Assembly: GCF_030063335.1 (NCBI RefSeq)
Contig: NZ_JASISW010000004.1
Location: 124,001-188,000, forward strand
Direction: 5' to 3'
DNA length: 64,000 bases
Source of the DNA: Rhodococcus sp. G-MC3
GTDB taxonomy: Bacteria; Actinomycetota; Actinomycetes; Mycobacteriales; Mycobacteriaceae
Shown here: in pieces, positions 57,857-64,000 of the stretch
Layout of the letters: each line of letters starts with the position of its first letter
Position numbering within the stretch: position 1 is the stretch's first letter
Program-made: the position numbers and the translations under genes
Notes under the pieces: model-generated
Told to the model about the DNA's origin: nothing
What the model saw: the letters and a program-made list of their open reading frames with translations, nothing else
The model's database searches: none

Positions 57857-58831
57857 TCACCCTGCGGCGGTGATGTTGCCAACCTCGTCCTCGTCGGGAT
57901 CTGCGACTGTGAGCACTGCGTCCAACACAGCCTTGTTGGTTTCGAGCTCACCCTCCAGCCGGCGGAGAGTGCGCGCGATCGAGGATTCGACGGAGTCGCC
58001 GACCAGGTCGACGCTCGCTACCAGAAAAATCTGCTTCGGGCCGACGAATTCGATGCGAACGAACCGAACCGATGCCACCTCGGGCAGCTGTTCGATACGC
58101 TGCACAACTGCGTTCCACAATGCGTGTGAGCCGGGTTCGCCGGTGAGAAATCGACGATTCCGATCGATCAGAACAAACGCGACGATCGCCAGTAGTACAC
58201 CGACGAGGATCGAGCCTGCCGCATCCCATGCAGCCGAGCCGGTCAGTTGGTGCATGCCGATTCCCGCGGCTGCGATGACGATTCCGATCAGTGCCGCGCT
58301 GTCTTCGGCAAAGACGGCTCGCAGTGTCGGATCCGATGTTTCGAGAGCGTAGTCCAGGAAATCTCGTTCGTACTCTTTGGCCTCGGCGCGGATCTGACGC
58401 ACCGATTGCAAGAACGAAATTCCTTCGAGTACGAACGCCAGCGCGAGCACGATGTACGCAACCGCGTAATTCTCACTCGACGATTCGCCCTCGAACAGCG
58501 AGGTGATGCCGTGCCAGATCGAGACCGCGGCACCCGCGACGAACAGGCCGACCGCGGCGAGTGTCGACCAGAAATACGTCTCGCGGCCGTACCCGAGCGG
58601 GCGCTGCTCGTCGGGACCACGGGCGCCGCGTTTGTTGGCAACGAGCAGGAATATCTCGTTGCCGGTGTCGGCCCAGGAATGCGACGCCTCGGCCACCATC
58701 GACGCCGAACCGGTCAGCACCGCGGCAACCGTCTTGGCTATCGCAACCCCGAGGTTGGCAGCAAAGGCGATGACGACGGTGCGGACGCTTTCACTACCGC
58801 CGTCGTCGGCGTTCTTCGTAGAACTCTTCAT
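57857..58831 (-). CDS. Cation diffusion facilitator (CDF) transporter, 324 aa
   Basis: Membrane metal-cation/proton antiporter. Predicted helices include VRTVVIAFAANLGVAIAKTV, TGSASMVAEASHSWADTGNE with its H-x3-D metal site, VGLFVAGAAVSIWHGI, YIVLALAFVLEGISFL and a second D-rich helix (FAEDSAALIGIVIAAAG). The cytosolic C-terminal domain ends in an acidic tail (DPDEDEVG). The start at 58831 (MKSSTKN) is preferred. An upstream GTG adds a few residues, and the longer frame overlaps the DUF779 gene region. Transported metal is unknown. It lies 77 bp after the DUF779 gene and 134 bp before the permease, both co-directional. Confidence 0.88.
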   Translation of the reverse strand: MKSSTKNADDGGSESVRTVVIAFAANLGVAIAKTVAAVLTGSASMVAEASHSWADTGNEIFLLVANKRGARGPDEQRPLGYGRETYFWSTLAAVGLFVAGAAVSIWHGITSLFEGESSSENYAVAYIVLALAFVLEGISFLQSVRQIRAEAKEYERDFLDYALETSDPTLRAVFAEDSAALIGIVIAAAGIGMHQLTGSAAWDAAGSILVGVLLAIVAFVLIDRNRRFLTGEPGSHALWNAVVQRIEQLPEVASVRFVRIEFVGPKQIFLVASVDLVGDSVESSIARTLRRLEGELETNKAVLDAVLTVADPDEDEVGNITAAG

Positions 58832-58908
58832 TCCTACGACTGTTCCAGATCCCACCCCCCTGTGGCGCGCTGGAGTGCCGAAGGGTGCACTCGATCGTGC
58901 CACTTTTC

Positions 58909-59619
58909 TCAGCCCTGGAGCATCCCCGGCACCGGGCACGCATCCGCTGCCTCGGCGACGACGATGATGTCGCCTGGAACAGGTGGCCTACGCCCCTCTT
59001 CCCAGTCGACGCCGACAAATGGGACAAGCTCTTTCAACAGGTCGTACTCGTCCTGCGTGAACGCACGCCCACGACTCAGGAAGCGCAGACCCTCGGGAGT
59101 TTCGAGGGAGAAACCCGAACCTCGTCCCGGGACGACGTCGAGAACCATCTGTGTGTGCTTCCACGCTTGAAATTGTGAACCCGAAATCCACACTGGCACT
59201 GCGTCGTTTCCTTCGGGAAGATCCGTCGCGATGTCCCCCACCCCGAGCCGAAGATCGAGGAGACCGAGCAGAACGTCTCGGTCACCGACGATGAATTCGC
59301 CTGCGGGATAGCACATCGGGGACGATCCGTCGCAACATCCACCGGACTGATGCATCATCAGTTGGCCGTGGATACCGCCGAGGCGACGGAGGAGATCCAT
59401 CGCCTCGGCGGTTGTTCTGAGACGCGCAGGCGGAGCCGGAGCCGGACCCGTTGAGTCGAGACGCGCAGGCGGAGCCGGAGCCGGACCCGTTGAGTCGAGA
59501 CGCGCAGGCGGAGCCGGAGCCGGACCCGTTGAGTCGAGACGCGCAGGCGGAGCCGGAGCCGGACCCGTTGAATCGAGACGCGCAGGCGGAGCCGGAGCCG
59601 GCCCCGACTGATCGGGCAT
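58909..59619 (-). CDS. DUF779 protein with N-terminal Pro/Ala tandem repeats, 236 aa
   Basis: The core (residues about 66-236) matches DUF779, a family found next to aldehyde dehydrogenases, as in M. tuberculosis Rv0459 beside Rv0458. It has a conserved GGIHGQLMMHQSGGCCDGSS, whose cysteines, with a third in PMC just after, suggest metal binding. The N-terminal 65 residues are unusual: a 13-residue unit (PAPAPPARLDSTG) repeats about four and a half times, encoded by the 39-bp tandem repeat at 59419-59604. DUF779 proteins are normally shorter and lack this arm. The start ATG shares one base with the stop of the aldehyde dehydrogenase gene (TGATG), so the two are translationally coupled. Function is unproven, presumably an accessory to the dehydrogenase. 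Confidence 0.85.
   Translation of the reverse strand: MPDQSGPAPAPPARLDSTGPAPAPPARLDSTGPAPAPPARLDSTGPAPAPPARLDSTGPAPAPPARLRTTAEAMDLLRRLGGIHGQLMMHQSGGCCDGSSPMCYPAGEFIVGDRDVLLGLLDLRLGVGDIATDLPEGNDAVPVWISGSQFQAWKHTQMVLDVVPGRGSGFSLETPEGLRFLSRGRAFTQDEYDLLKELVPFVGVDWEEGRRPPVPGDIIVVAEAADACPVPGMLQG
59419..59604 (-). repeat. 39-bp tandem repeat (four full copies plus about 30 bp)
   Basis: Units start at 59419, 59458, 59497 and 59536, with a partial fifth at 59575. They are almost identical; the fourth has aatcg where the others have agtcg. The unit length is a multiple of three, so copy-number change keeps the frame. It encodes the Pro/Ala-rich arm of the DUF779 protein. Confidence 0.97.
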
Positions 59620-61142
59620 CAGAAGAAGCCCTGAGCCTTCTGCGCGTAGCTGACCAGCAGGTTCTTGGTCTGCTGGTAGTGATCGAGCATCATCTTGTGG
59701 TTTTCACGGCCGATCCCCGACTGCTTGTAGCCACCGAAGGCAGCGTGTGCCGGGTACTGGTGGTAGGTGTTGGTCCACACACGGCCGGCCTGGATGTCGC
59801 GGCCTGCGCGGTAGGCGACTCCGCCGTCACGCGACCAGACGCCTGCACCGAGCCCGTAGAGGGTGTCGTTGGCGATCGAGATTGCCTCGTCGTAGTCCTT
59901 GAAGGACGTGACCGACACGACCGGTCCGAAAATCTCCTCCTGGAAGATGCGCATGTTGTTCTTGCCGGTGAAGATTGTCGGCTGAACGTAGAAGCCGCCG
60001 TTGAGGTCTCCGCCGAGCTGAGCGCGCTCGCCTCCGGTGACGACCTGAGCGCCTTCGCCCTTGCCGATCTCGATGTACGAGAGAATCTTCTCGAGCTGAT
60101 CGTTGGATGCCTGCGCACCGATCATGGTGTCGGTATCGAGCGGATCACCCTGTCGCACAGCCTTCGTGCGGATGGCGGCGAGGGCGAGGAACTCGTCGTA
60201 GATGTCTGCCTGGATGAGTGAACGCGATGGGCAGGTGCAGACCTCGCCCTGGTTGAGCGCGAACATCGTGAAGCCTTCGAGGGCCTTGTCCTGGTAGTCG
60301 TCGTTGGCCGCGAGTACGTCCGAGAAGAAGACGTTGGGGCTCTTTCCACCGAGTTCGAGGGTCACGGGGATCAGGTTTTGCGACGCGTACTGCATGATCA
60401 GCCGTCCGGTGGTGGTCTCACCGGTGAACGCGATCTTCGCGATGCGCGGGCTCGACGCCAGCGGCTTACCTGCTTCTACGCCGAATCCGTTGACGATGTT
60501 GAGAACTCCGGGTGGGAGTAGGTCGCCGATGATCGAGATCAAGTGAAGAATCGACGCAGGTGTCTGCTCGGCCGGCTTGAGCACGACGGCGTTTCCTGCG
60601 GCGAGTGCCGGTGCGAGCTTCCAGACGGCCATCAGGATCGGGAAGTTCCACGGAATGATCTGGCCGACGACACCGAGAGGCTCGTGGAAGTGGTAAGCCA
60701 CCGTGTCCTCGTCGATCTCCGAGAGCGAACCCTCCTGCGCGCGAATGCATCCTGCGAAATAGCGGAAGTGGTCGACAGCCAACGGGATGTCGGCGTTGAG
60801 GGTTTCGCGGATCGGCTTGCCATTGTCCCAGGACTCGGCGAGCGCGATGGACTCGAGGTTCTCGGCGATTCGGTCGGCGATCTTGTTGAGGACCACGGCG
60901 CGCTCGGCGGCGGAGGTCTTTCCCCACGCGGGTGCTGCGGCGTGTGCGGCGTCGAGCGCGAGTTCGATGTCCTCGGACGTGGAGCGGGCGACCTCGCAGA
61001 AGTTCTCACCGGTGACGGGAGTCGGGTTCTCGAAGTACTGGCCCTTCACTGGCGGTACCCACTCGCCGCCGATCCAATTTTCGTAGCGAGTCTGAAAAGA
61101 CATGACAGCATCGGCGGTACCTGGACGGGCATAAACGGACAT
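59619..61142 (-). CDS. exaC: Acetaldehyde dehydrogenase, ExaC/AldB-type, NAD-dependent, 507 aa
   Basis: Oxidises acetaldehyde to acetate. The full aldehyde dehydrogenase fold is present: PWNFP near residue 165, the cofactor loop [11 protein letters not shown], the glutamate in LELGGKSPN and the catalytic Cys in [12 protein letters not shown] near residue 305. Features typical of ExaC are [39 protein letters not shown] and the C-terminal YAQKAQGFF. The start ATG at 61140-61142 has AGAAGGAG about 8 nt upstream. It is coupled to the DUF779 gene. A GAF-domain regulator lies upstream with a repeat-rich 106-bp gap between. It is the probable sink for acetaldehyde made by EutBC about 3 kb away, and possibly for ethanol-derived acetaldehyde. 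Confidence 0.93.
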   Translation of the reverse strand: MSVYARPGTADAVMSFQTRYENWIGGEWVPPVKGQYFENPTPVTGENFCEVARSTSEDIELALDAAHAAAPAWGKTSAAERAVVLNKIADRIAENLESIALAESWDNGKPIRETLNADIPLAVDHFRYFAGCIRAQEGSLSEIDEDTVAYHFHEPLGVVGQIIPWNFPILMAVWKLAPALAAGNAVVLKPAEQTPASILHLISIIGDLLPPGVLNIVNGFGVEAGKPLASSPRIAKIAFTGETTTGRLIMQYASQNLIPVTLELGGKSPNVFFSDVLAANDDYQDKALEGFTMFALNQGEVCTCPSRSLIQADIYDEFLALAAIRTKAVRQGDPLDTDTMIGAQASNDQLEKILSYIEIGKGEGAQVVTGGERAQLGGDLNGGFYVQPTIFTGKNNMRIFQEEIFGPVVSVTSFKDYDEAISIANDTLYGLGAGVWSRDGGVAYRAGRDIQAGRVWTNTYHQYPAHAAFGGYKQSGIGRENHKMMLDHYQQTKNLLVSYAQKAQGFF

Positions 61143-61194
61143 CTAGTGACTCCTTCTGATCAACAGAACTGCTGTGATTCAGAACACTAGAGTC

Positions 61195-61232
61195 TGCAAC
61201 GTTGCAACTACGTTGCTGCGCTGCGTGCAACT
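61195..61232. promoter_or_regulatory. Clustered TTGCA/GTTGC repeats upstream of exaC
   Basis: TGCAACGTTGCAACTACGTT continues with GCTGCGCTGCGTGCAACT. The octamer GTTGCAAC is self-complementary, and related half-sites (TGCAAC, GTTGC, TGCAAC) follow within 38 bp. This lies about 55-90 bp upstream of the exaC start and just after the regulator's stop, a good place for that regulator to bind. Confidence 0.45.
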
Positions 61233-61248
61233 TAGGTCAGCGGAGGAA

Positions 61249-62547
61249 CTACACGCCCAACTGCCGATCCAGTAGATCGATACGTGCGTTGACCTGGCCG
61301 TATAGCGCAGAGTCGTTGTTGAGGGTGGCCCGGTAGGCCTCCCAGGCGATGACGTCGGAACGACCGTGGATCGACGAGGTCCACTGCGCCAGCAACACCG
61401 GATCCCCGACGCGCAGCAGAGCGGCCTGGACCCGTGACCGCAGCTCTTCTCGGATTTCTTCGATTCCCGGCGACGACGATCCTGGAAGGACCGGGCCGGT
61501 GTAGATGCGAAGCGCAGCGTCGACATCTCCGCGATCCAGCGCTCGACGGATATCGCCGACATCGGTGGTGAGTTCGCCGACGAGGCGATACGGACGCGAG
61601 GCCAGACCCGCCGAACCGAAGGCCTTGCGGAGCCTGGACATCTCCGCGCGAATGGTGACCGAGTCGAGGTCTTGCTCGTCGAGCAGTACCGCGAGGTGAT
61701 CGGAACTCAGTCCTTCGGGATGGTCGGCGAGCAGCAGTAGTATTTCCGCATGCCGCTGCGAGAGCGGCAGCCGTCCGCTTCCGTTGACGAGGCCAGGCTT
61801 GCCCGAGCCGAGAACTTCGAGTCGAGGAGCGTGCTCCCCCAACGACTTCGGCGAATTCATCAGATGCATGCGCAGTTCGGACTCCGCGGCGGCCACCGTC
61901 GCACGCACGAGCGAGAGCACCTCGGGAACTGCGACGCGCGGGCCACCAGTTATATCGATGGCGCCGAGAATGTGTCCGCTCGTCGGGTGATGGACCGGGG
62001 CAGCCGAGCAACTCCACTCGTGCACCGACCTGGTGAAATGTTCGGCGGCGAATATCTGCACACAATGGTCGACGGCAAGCGCGGTGCCGGGCGCATTGGT
62101 TCCCTTGCTCTCTTCGCTCCAGTCCACGCCCTCGGAGAAGTTCATCGACATCGCGCGGTCCTTCGCGGCTGTGTCACCCTCGACCCACAGGAGGCGCCCC
62201 TCGGCGTCGGAGATCGCGACGAGCAACCCGGTGTCCGCGGCGTCCTCGACGAGTAATTTGCGGATGACAGGCCGGATGATGGACATCGGGTGACTGCTGC
62301 GGTATCGCTCCAGTTCCGAACCCGACAGCGCCAGCGGGTCGTGGCCGCCGTCCGGGTCGACGCCCTTGGTCCGACTCCGGAGCCAGGAGTCGAGAACCAC
62401 AGACCGGACGCTGCCGGAGGAGGGGGCGACGTCCTCGACGAAAGACCGGTGCGCCGTCGACATCTGGCGCGCGAGGACGTCGACGTCCTCACCAGGGCGA
62501 ACAGCAACCCACGGGTTACCTTGCCCCGAGAATCTTCCAGTCATCAC
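61249..62547 (-). CDS. GAF-domain transcriptional regulator, AcoR-related but without an AAA+ domain, 432 aa
   Basis: The N-terminal half resembles the sensor part of acetoin-type regulators: SVVLDSWLRSRTKGVDP, the GAF segment DTGLLVAISDAEGRLLWVEG, and GTNAPGTALAVDHCVQIFAA followed by HPTSGHILGAIDITGG. The middle and C-terminal parts (LPLSQRHAEILLLLADHPEG, then TIRAEMSRLRKAFG) form a winged-helix-like DNA-binding region. There is no sigma-54 AAA+ domain, so it is not an enhancer-binding protein. Such regulators occur beside ExaC-DUF779 pairs in actinobacteria. GTG at 62545-62547 has AGAGG 7 nt upstream; the adjacent ATG at 62544 is equally possible. It probably senses an alcohol or aldehyde signal and controls exaC. 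Confidence 0.82.
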   Translation of the reverse strand: MMTGRFSGQGNPWVAVRPGEDVDVLARQMSTAHRSFVEDVAPSSGSVRSVVLDSWLRSRTKGVDPDGGHDPLALSGSELERYRSSHPMSIIRPVIRKLLVEDAADTGLLVAISDAEGRLLWVEGDTAAKDRAMSMNFSEGVDWSEESKGTNAPGTALAVDHCVQIFAAEHFTRSVHEWSCSAAPVHHPTSGHILGAIDITGGPRVAVPEVLSLVRATVAAAESELRMHLMNSPKSLGEHAPRLEVLGSGKPGLVNGSGRLPLSQRHAEILLLLADHPEGLSSDHLAVLLDEQDLDSVTIRAEMSRLRKAFGSAGLASRPYRLVGELTTDVGDIRRALDRGDVDAALRIYTGPVLPGSSSPGIEEIREELRSRVQAALLRVGDPVLLAQWTSSIHGRSDVIAWEAYRATLNNDSALYGQVNARIDLLDRQLGV

Positions 62548-62608
62548 TCATCTACCTCTTCTGCGTCGTCACACCACTGTAACGCAGCTCACACACGCAT
62601 ACACAGTT

Positions 62609-62639
62609 CCTTCGACCCGGCGCTCGCCGGGACCGAAGG
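62609..62639 (-). terminator. Strong hairpin after the 44-aa gene
   Basis: CCTTCG-a-CCCGGCG pairs with CGCCGGG-ac-CGAAGG around a 2-nt loop, about 13 bp of stem. It lies 16 nt past the stop of the small gene and upstream of the regulator gene. No U tract, as is common for actinobacterial terminators. Confidence 0.6.
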
Positions 62640-62654
62640 AGAAGAGTTCTTCGG

Positions 62655-62789
62655 TCAGCGCTTCTTCGTCGTAGCCGAGATATCGATTCCCGGATCGCCC
62701 GCCGCCTTCGACTTCTTGTCCGCTCGCTTCTCCTTCAAGGATTTCCCGACTTTCTTGGTCATGGAATTGCGGGGAGATTTGTCGGACAT
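62655..62789 (-). CDS. Small lysine-rich protein, 44 aa, unknown function
   Basis: Translation begins MSDKSPRNSMTKKVGKSLKE and ends DISATTKKR. It has 12 Lys and Arg among 44 residues and no membrane segment, so it is strongly basic and probably disordered; nucleic-acid or ribosome association is possible but unproven. An AGAAGAAG directly precedes the ATG. It is bounded by the GMC gene stop 60 bp upstream and the strong hairpin downstream, as expected for a real, separately terminated gene. An overlapping 78-codon frame at 62569-62805 is less convincing. Confidence 0.65.
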   Translation of the reverse strand: MSDKSPRNSMTKKVGKSLKEKRADKKSKAAGDPGIDISATTKKR

Positions 62790-62849
62790 CTTCTTCTGTC
62801 CCCATTCTCTGTTAAACCGTGGTTGGTTCCCAGACCATGAACCTACGCC

Positions 62850-64000
62850 TCACGCCTTCCGAATGAGATCCGATACGCGTTCGGCCAACATGATTGCCGT
62901 TGCATGCGGCCCGCGCGAGGGCACCACAGGAAATGCAGACGTGTCAGCGACCACGAGACCATCGATCCCCCGAACTCGGCATCGATCGTCGAGAACCGAA
63001 TCTCCCTCGCCCATCGACGCACTACCGGACAGGTGCAGCGAAGTTCCGAGGTGCATCGACAGTGGATCGACGGTGACGTCGACGGCGCGTGCGTCGCACA
63101 GCGGCGACGAGGCGAACAGTTCCGAGACGATATCGAGTCCGTACCGCAGGGCCGCCCTGTCGGATGCGGACTCGAGGTAGCGGTACCGAACCATCGGCGA
63201 CTCGAGCGGATCGCTCGAACGCAGCACGATCTCACCGCGGCTGTTCGGCCTCATCAGCCCGACGCCGATCATCGGGTCACCGATTGCCAGACCAGAGATC
63301 ATGCGGTCGAAAGGTGCTGCGAAGGGGCGGATTTCGAGATCGCCGGTGTGCAAAACGACCTCGAGGGGAGATGCAGGCAGATGCCCGAACGAACTTCGGT
63401 AGTACACACCGATTTCCGGATGATCACTGAATCCCTGCCCGACATTCGGGTGGTCGAGCACGACCGGCACTCCGGCGTCGTTCAACGCATCGGCGGGTCC
63501 GATGCCCGAGAGCATCAGCAGTTGTGGAGTGCGCACCGCGCCTGCGCACAACACTACCGTTTCTGCCCGGATCCGAGAGACGCCCCCATGACGCAGTACC
63601 TCCACGCCCACAGCACGCATCGAGTCGAAAATTACCGACAGAACGACAGTTTCGGTCATCATGGTCAGGTTGTCACGGTTCAGATTCGGAAGTAGGTATG
63701 CCACTGCAGTATTGATTCGCTTGCCGCCGAACACATTGAGCGGCACGGGACCTACACCGTCGCCGTCCGCGGGATCGTTGAGGTCTGCGACATGTGCGAA
63801 CCCGCATTCCATTGCAGCCGAGAAAAATGCACGACTCACCTCGGCCTGTTCGCTGTCCGGAACACGAGCAACGTCGATTGGCCCGCCTCGCCCATGCCAC
63901 TCCCCCGAGAAATCGTGATCGGTCTCCGCTGCACAGAAATATGGAAGCACGTTCCGATGAGACCAGGAGGCAGGCCAAGCGTCGAAGTCACGCGGTCTCG
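62850..64000 (-). CDS. GMC-family FAD oxidoreductase, 3' part (N terminus beyond the right edge), possibly MftG
   Basis: The frame is open to the window edge and begins RPRDFDAWPASWSHRNVLPY, the region that follows the FAD-binding N-terminal part in GMC enzymes, so roughly 110 residues are missing. Further signatures are AAETDHDF, VVLCAGAVRTPQLLMLSGIG, HPNVGQGFSDHPEIGVY and the C-terminal VVADTSAFPVVPSRGPHATA. The active-site region reads HLSGSASMG rather than the usual HPxGTCxMG. From memory this is closer to mycofactocin-associated GMC proteins (MftG), which pass electrons from mycofactocin to respiration. If so, mftF and the rest should lie to the right. The class assignment is firm and the MftG suggestion is tentative. 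The stop is 60 bp before the small basic gene. Confidence 0.85.
   Translation of the reverse strand, partial: RPRDFDAWPASWSHRNVLPYFCAAETDHDFSGEWHGRGGPIDVARVPDSEQAEVSRAFFSAAMECGFAHVADLNDPADGDGVGPVPLNVFGGKRINTAVAYLLPNLNRDNLTMMTETVVLSVIFDSMRAVGVEVLRHGGVSRIRAETVVLCAGAVRTPQLLMLSGIGPADALNDAGVPVVLDHPNVGQGFSDHPEIGVYYRSSFGHLPASPLEVVLHTGDLEIRPFAAPFDRMISGLAIGDPMIGVGLMRPNSRGEIVLRSSDPLESPMVRYRYLESASDRAALRYGLDIVSELFASSPLCDARAVDVTVDPLSMHLGTSLHLSGSASMGEGDSVLDDRCRVRGIDGLVVADTSAFPVVPSRGPHATAIMLAERVSDLIRKA

Noticed and set aside
59419-59604. Regular repeats resembling a CRISPR array
   Set aside because: Units are directly contiguous with no spacers, in frame and protein-coding; no cas genes are present.
62569-62805. 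78-codon minus frame overlapping the 44-aa gene
   Set aside because: It runs through the terminator hairpin and lacks a ribosome site; the Lys-rich frame fits the signals better.

Overview
The window reads as chromosomal DNA of a high-GC actinobacterium, most likely Rhodococcus or a close Nocardiaceae relative. The reasons are an F420-type flavoprotein, an ExaC-DUF779 pair like M. tuberculosis Rv0458-Rv0459, a possible mycofactocin-type GMC oxidoreductase, an AbiEi/DUF559 protein, and very large NRPS genes. I found no rRNA, tRNA, CRISPR array, insertion sequence or phage gene.

Positions 1-47923 are three co-directional NRPS genes on the minus strand, called NRPS-A, -B and -C here in order of transcription. 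NRPS-A is 10,062 residues with eight complete modules plus a ninth C domain. NRPS-B is 4,654 residues with four A domains. NRPS-C starts at 3463 and runs off the left edge inside its second A domain. NRPS-A opens with a starter-type C domain, so the product is probably an N-acylated lipopeptide of at least 14 residues. Pocket residues read by eye give Ser at positions 5, 6, 9 and 12 and Thr at 7. Two E domains put D residues at 4 and 5. The other A-domain codes are unassigned. No thioesterase, MbtH or Sfp gene lies in the window, so termination must be encoded further left.

Both subunit breaks fall between a C domain and its A domain, and both carry extra decayed A-domain pieces. At the A/B break, homologous fragments of about 90 residues sit on each side. 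At the B/C break, NRPS-B ends in a truncated A domain with an acidic tail, and NRPS-C begins with an arginine-rich leader. This is the most interesting signal here and may be an intersubunit docking system.

Positions 48297-50780 (minus) are an amidohydrolase, a TetR regulator and an F420/PPOX flavoprotein, packed as an operon. Positions 50823-52351 (plus) hold a hotdog thioesterase and an AbiEi/DUF559 protein. The segment with the AbiEi gene is bracketed by 18-bp near-identical direct repeats.

Positions 52411-62547 (minus) are a two-carbon catabolic region. It has an ethanolamine permease, EutB and EutC with 4-bp overlaps, and an acyl-CoA ligase, then a CDF transporter, a DUF779 protein with a 39-bp tandem repeat, an ExaC-type acetaldehyde dehydrogenase and a GAF-domain regulator. 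Together they could convert ethanolamine to acetaldehyde and then acetate in the cytosol, without a microcompartment. The right edge has a 44-residue lysine-rich protein with a strong hairpin after it, and the 3' part of a GMC oxidoreductase.
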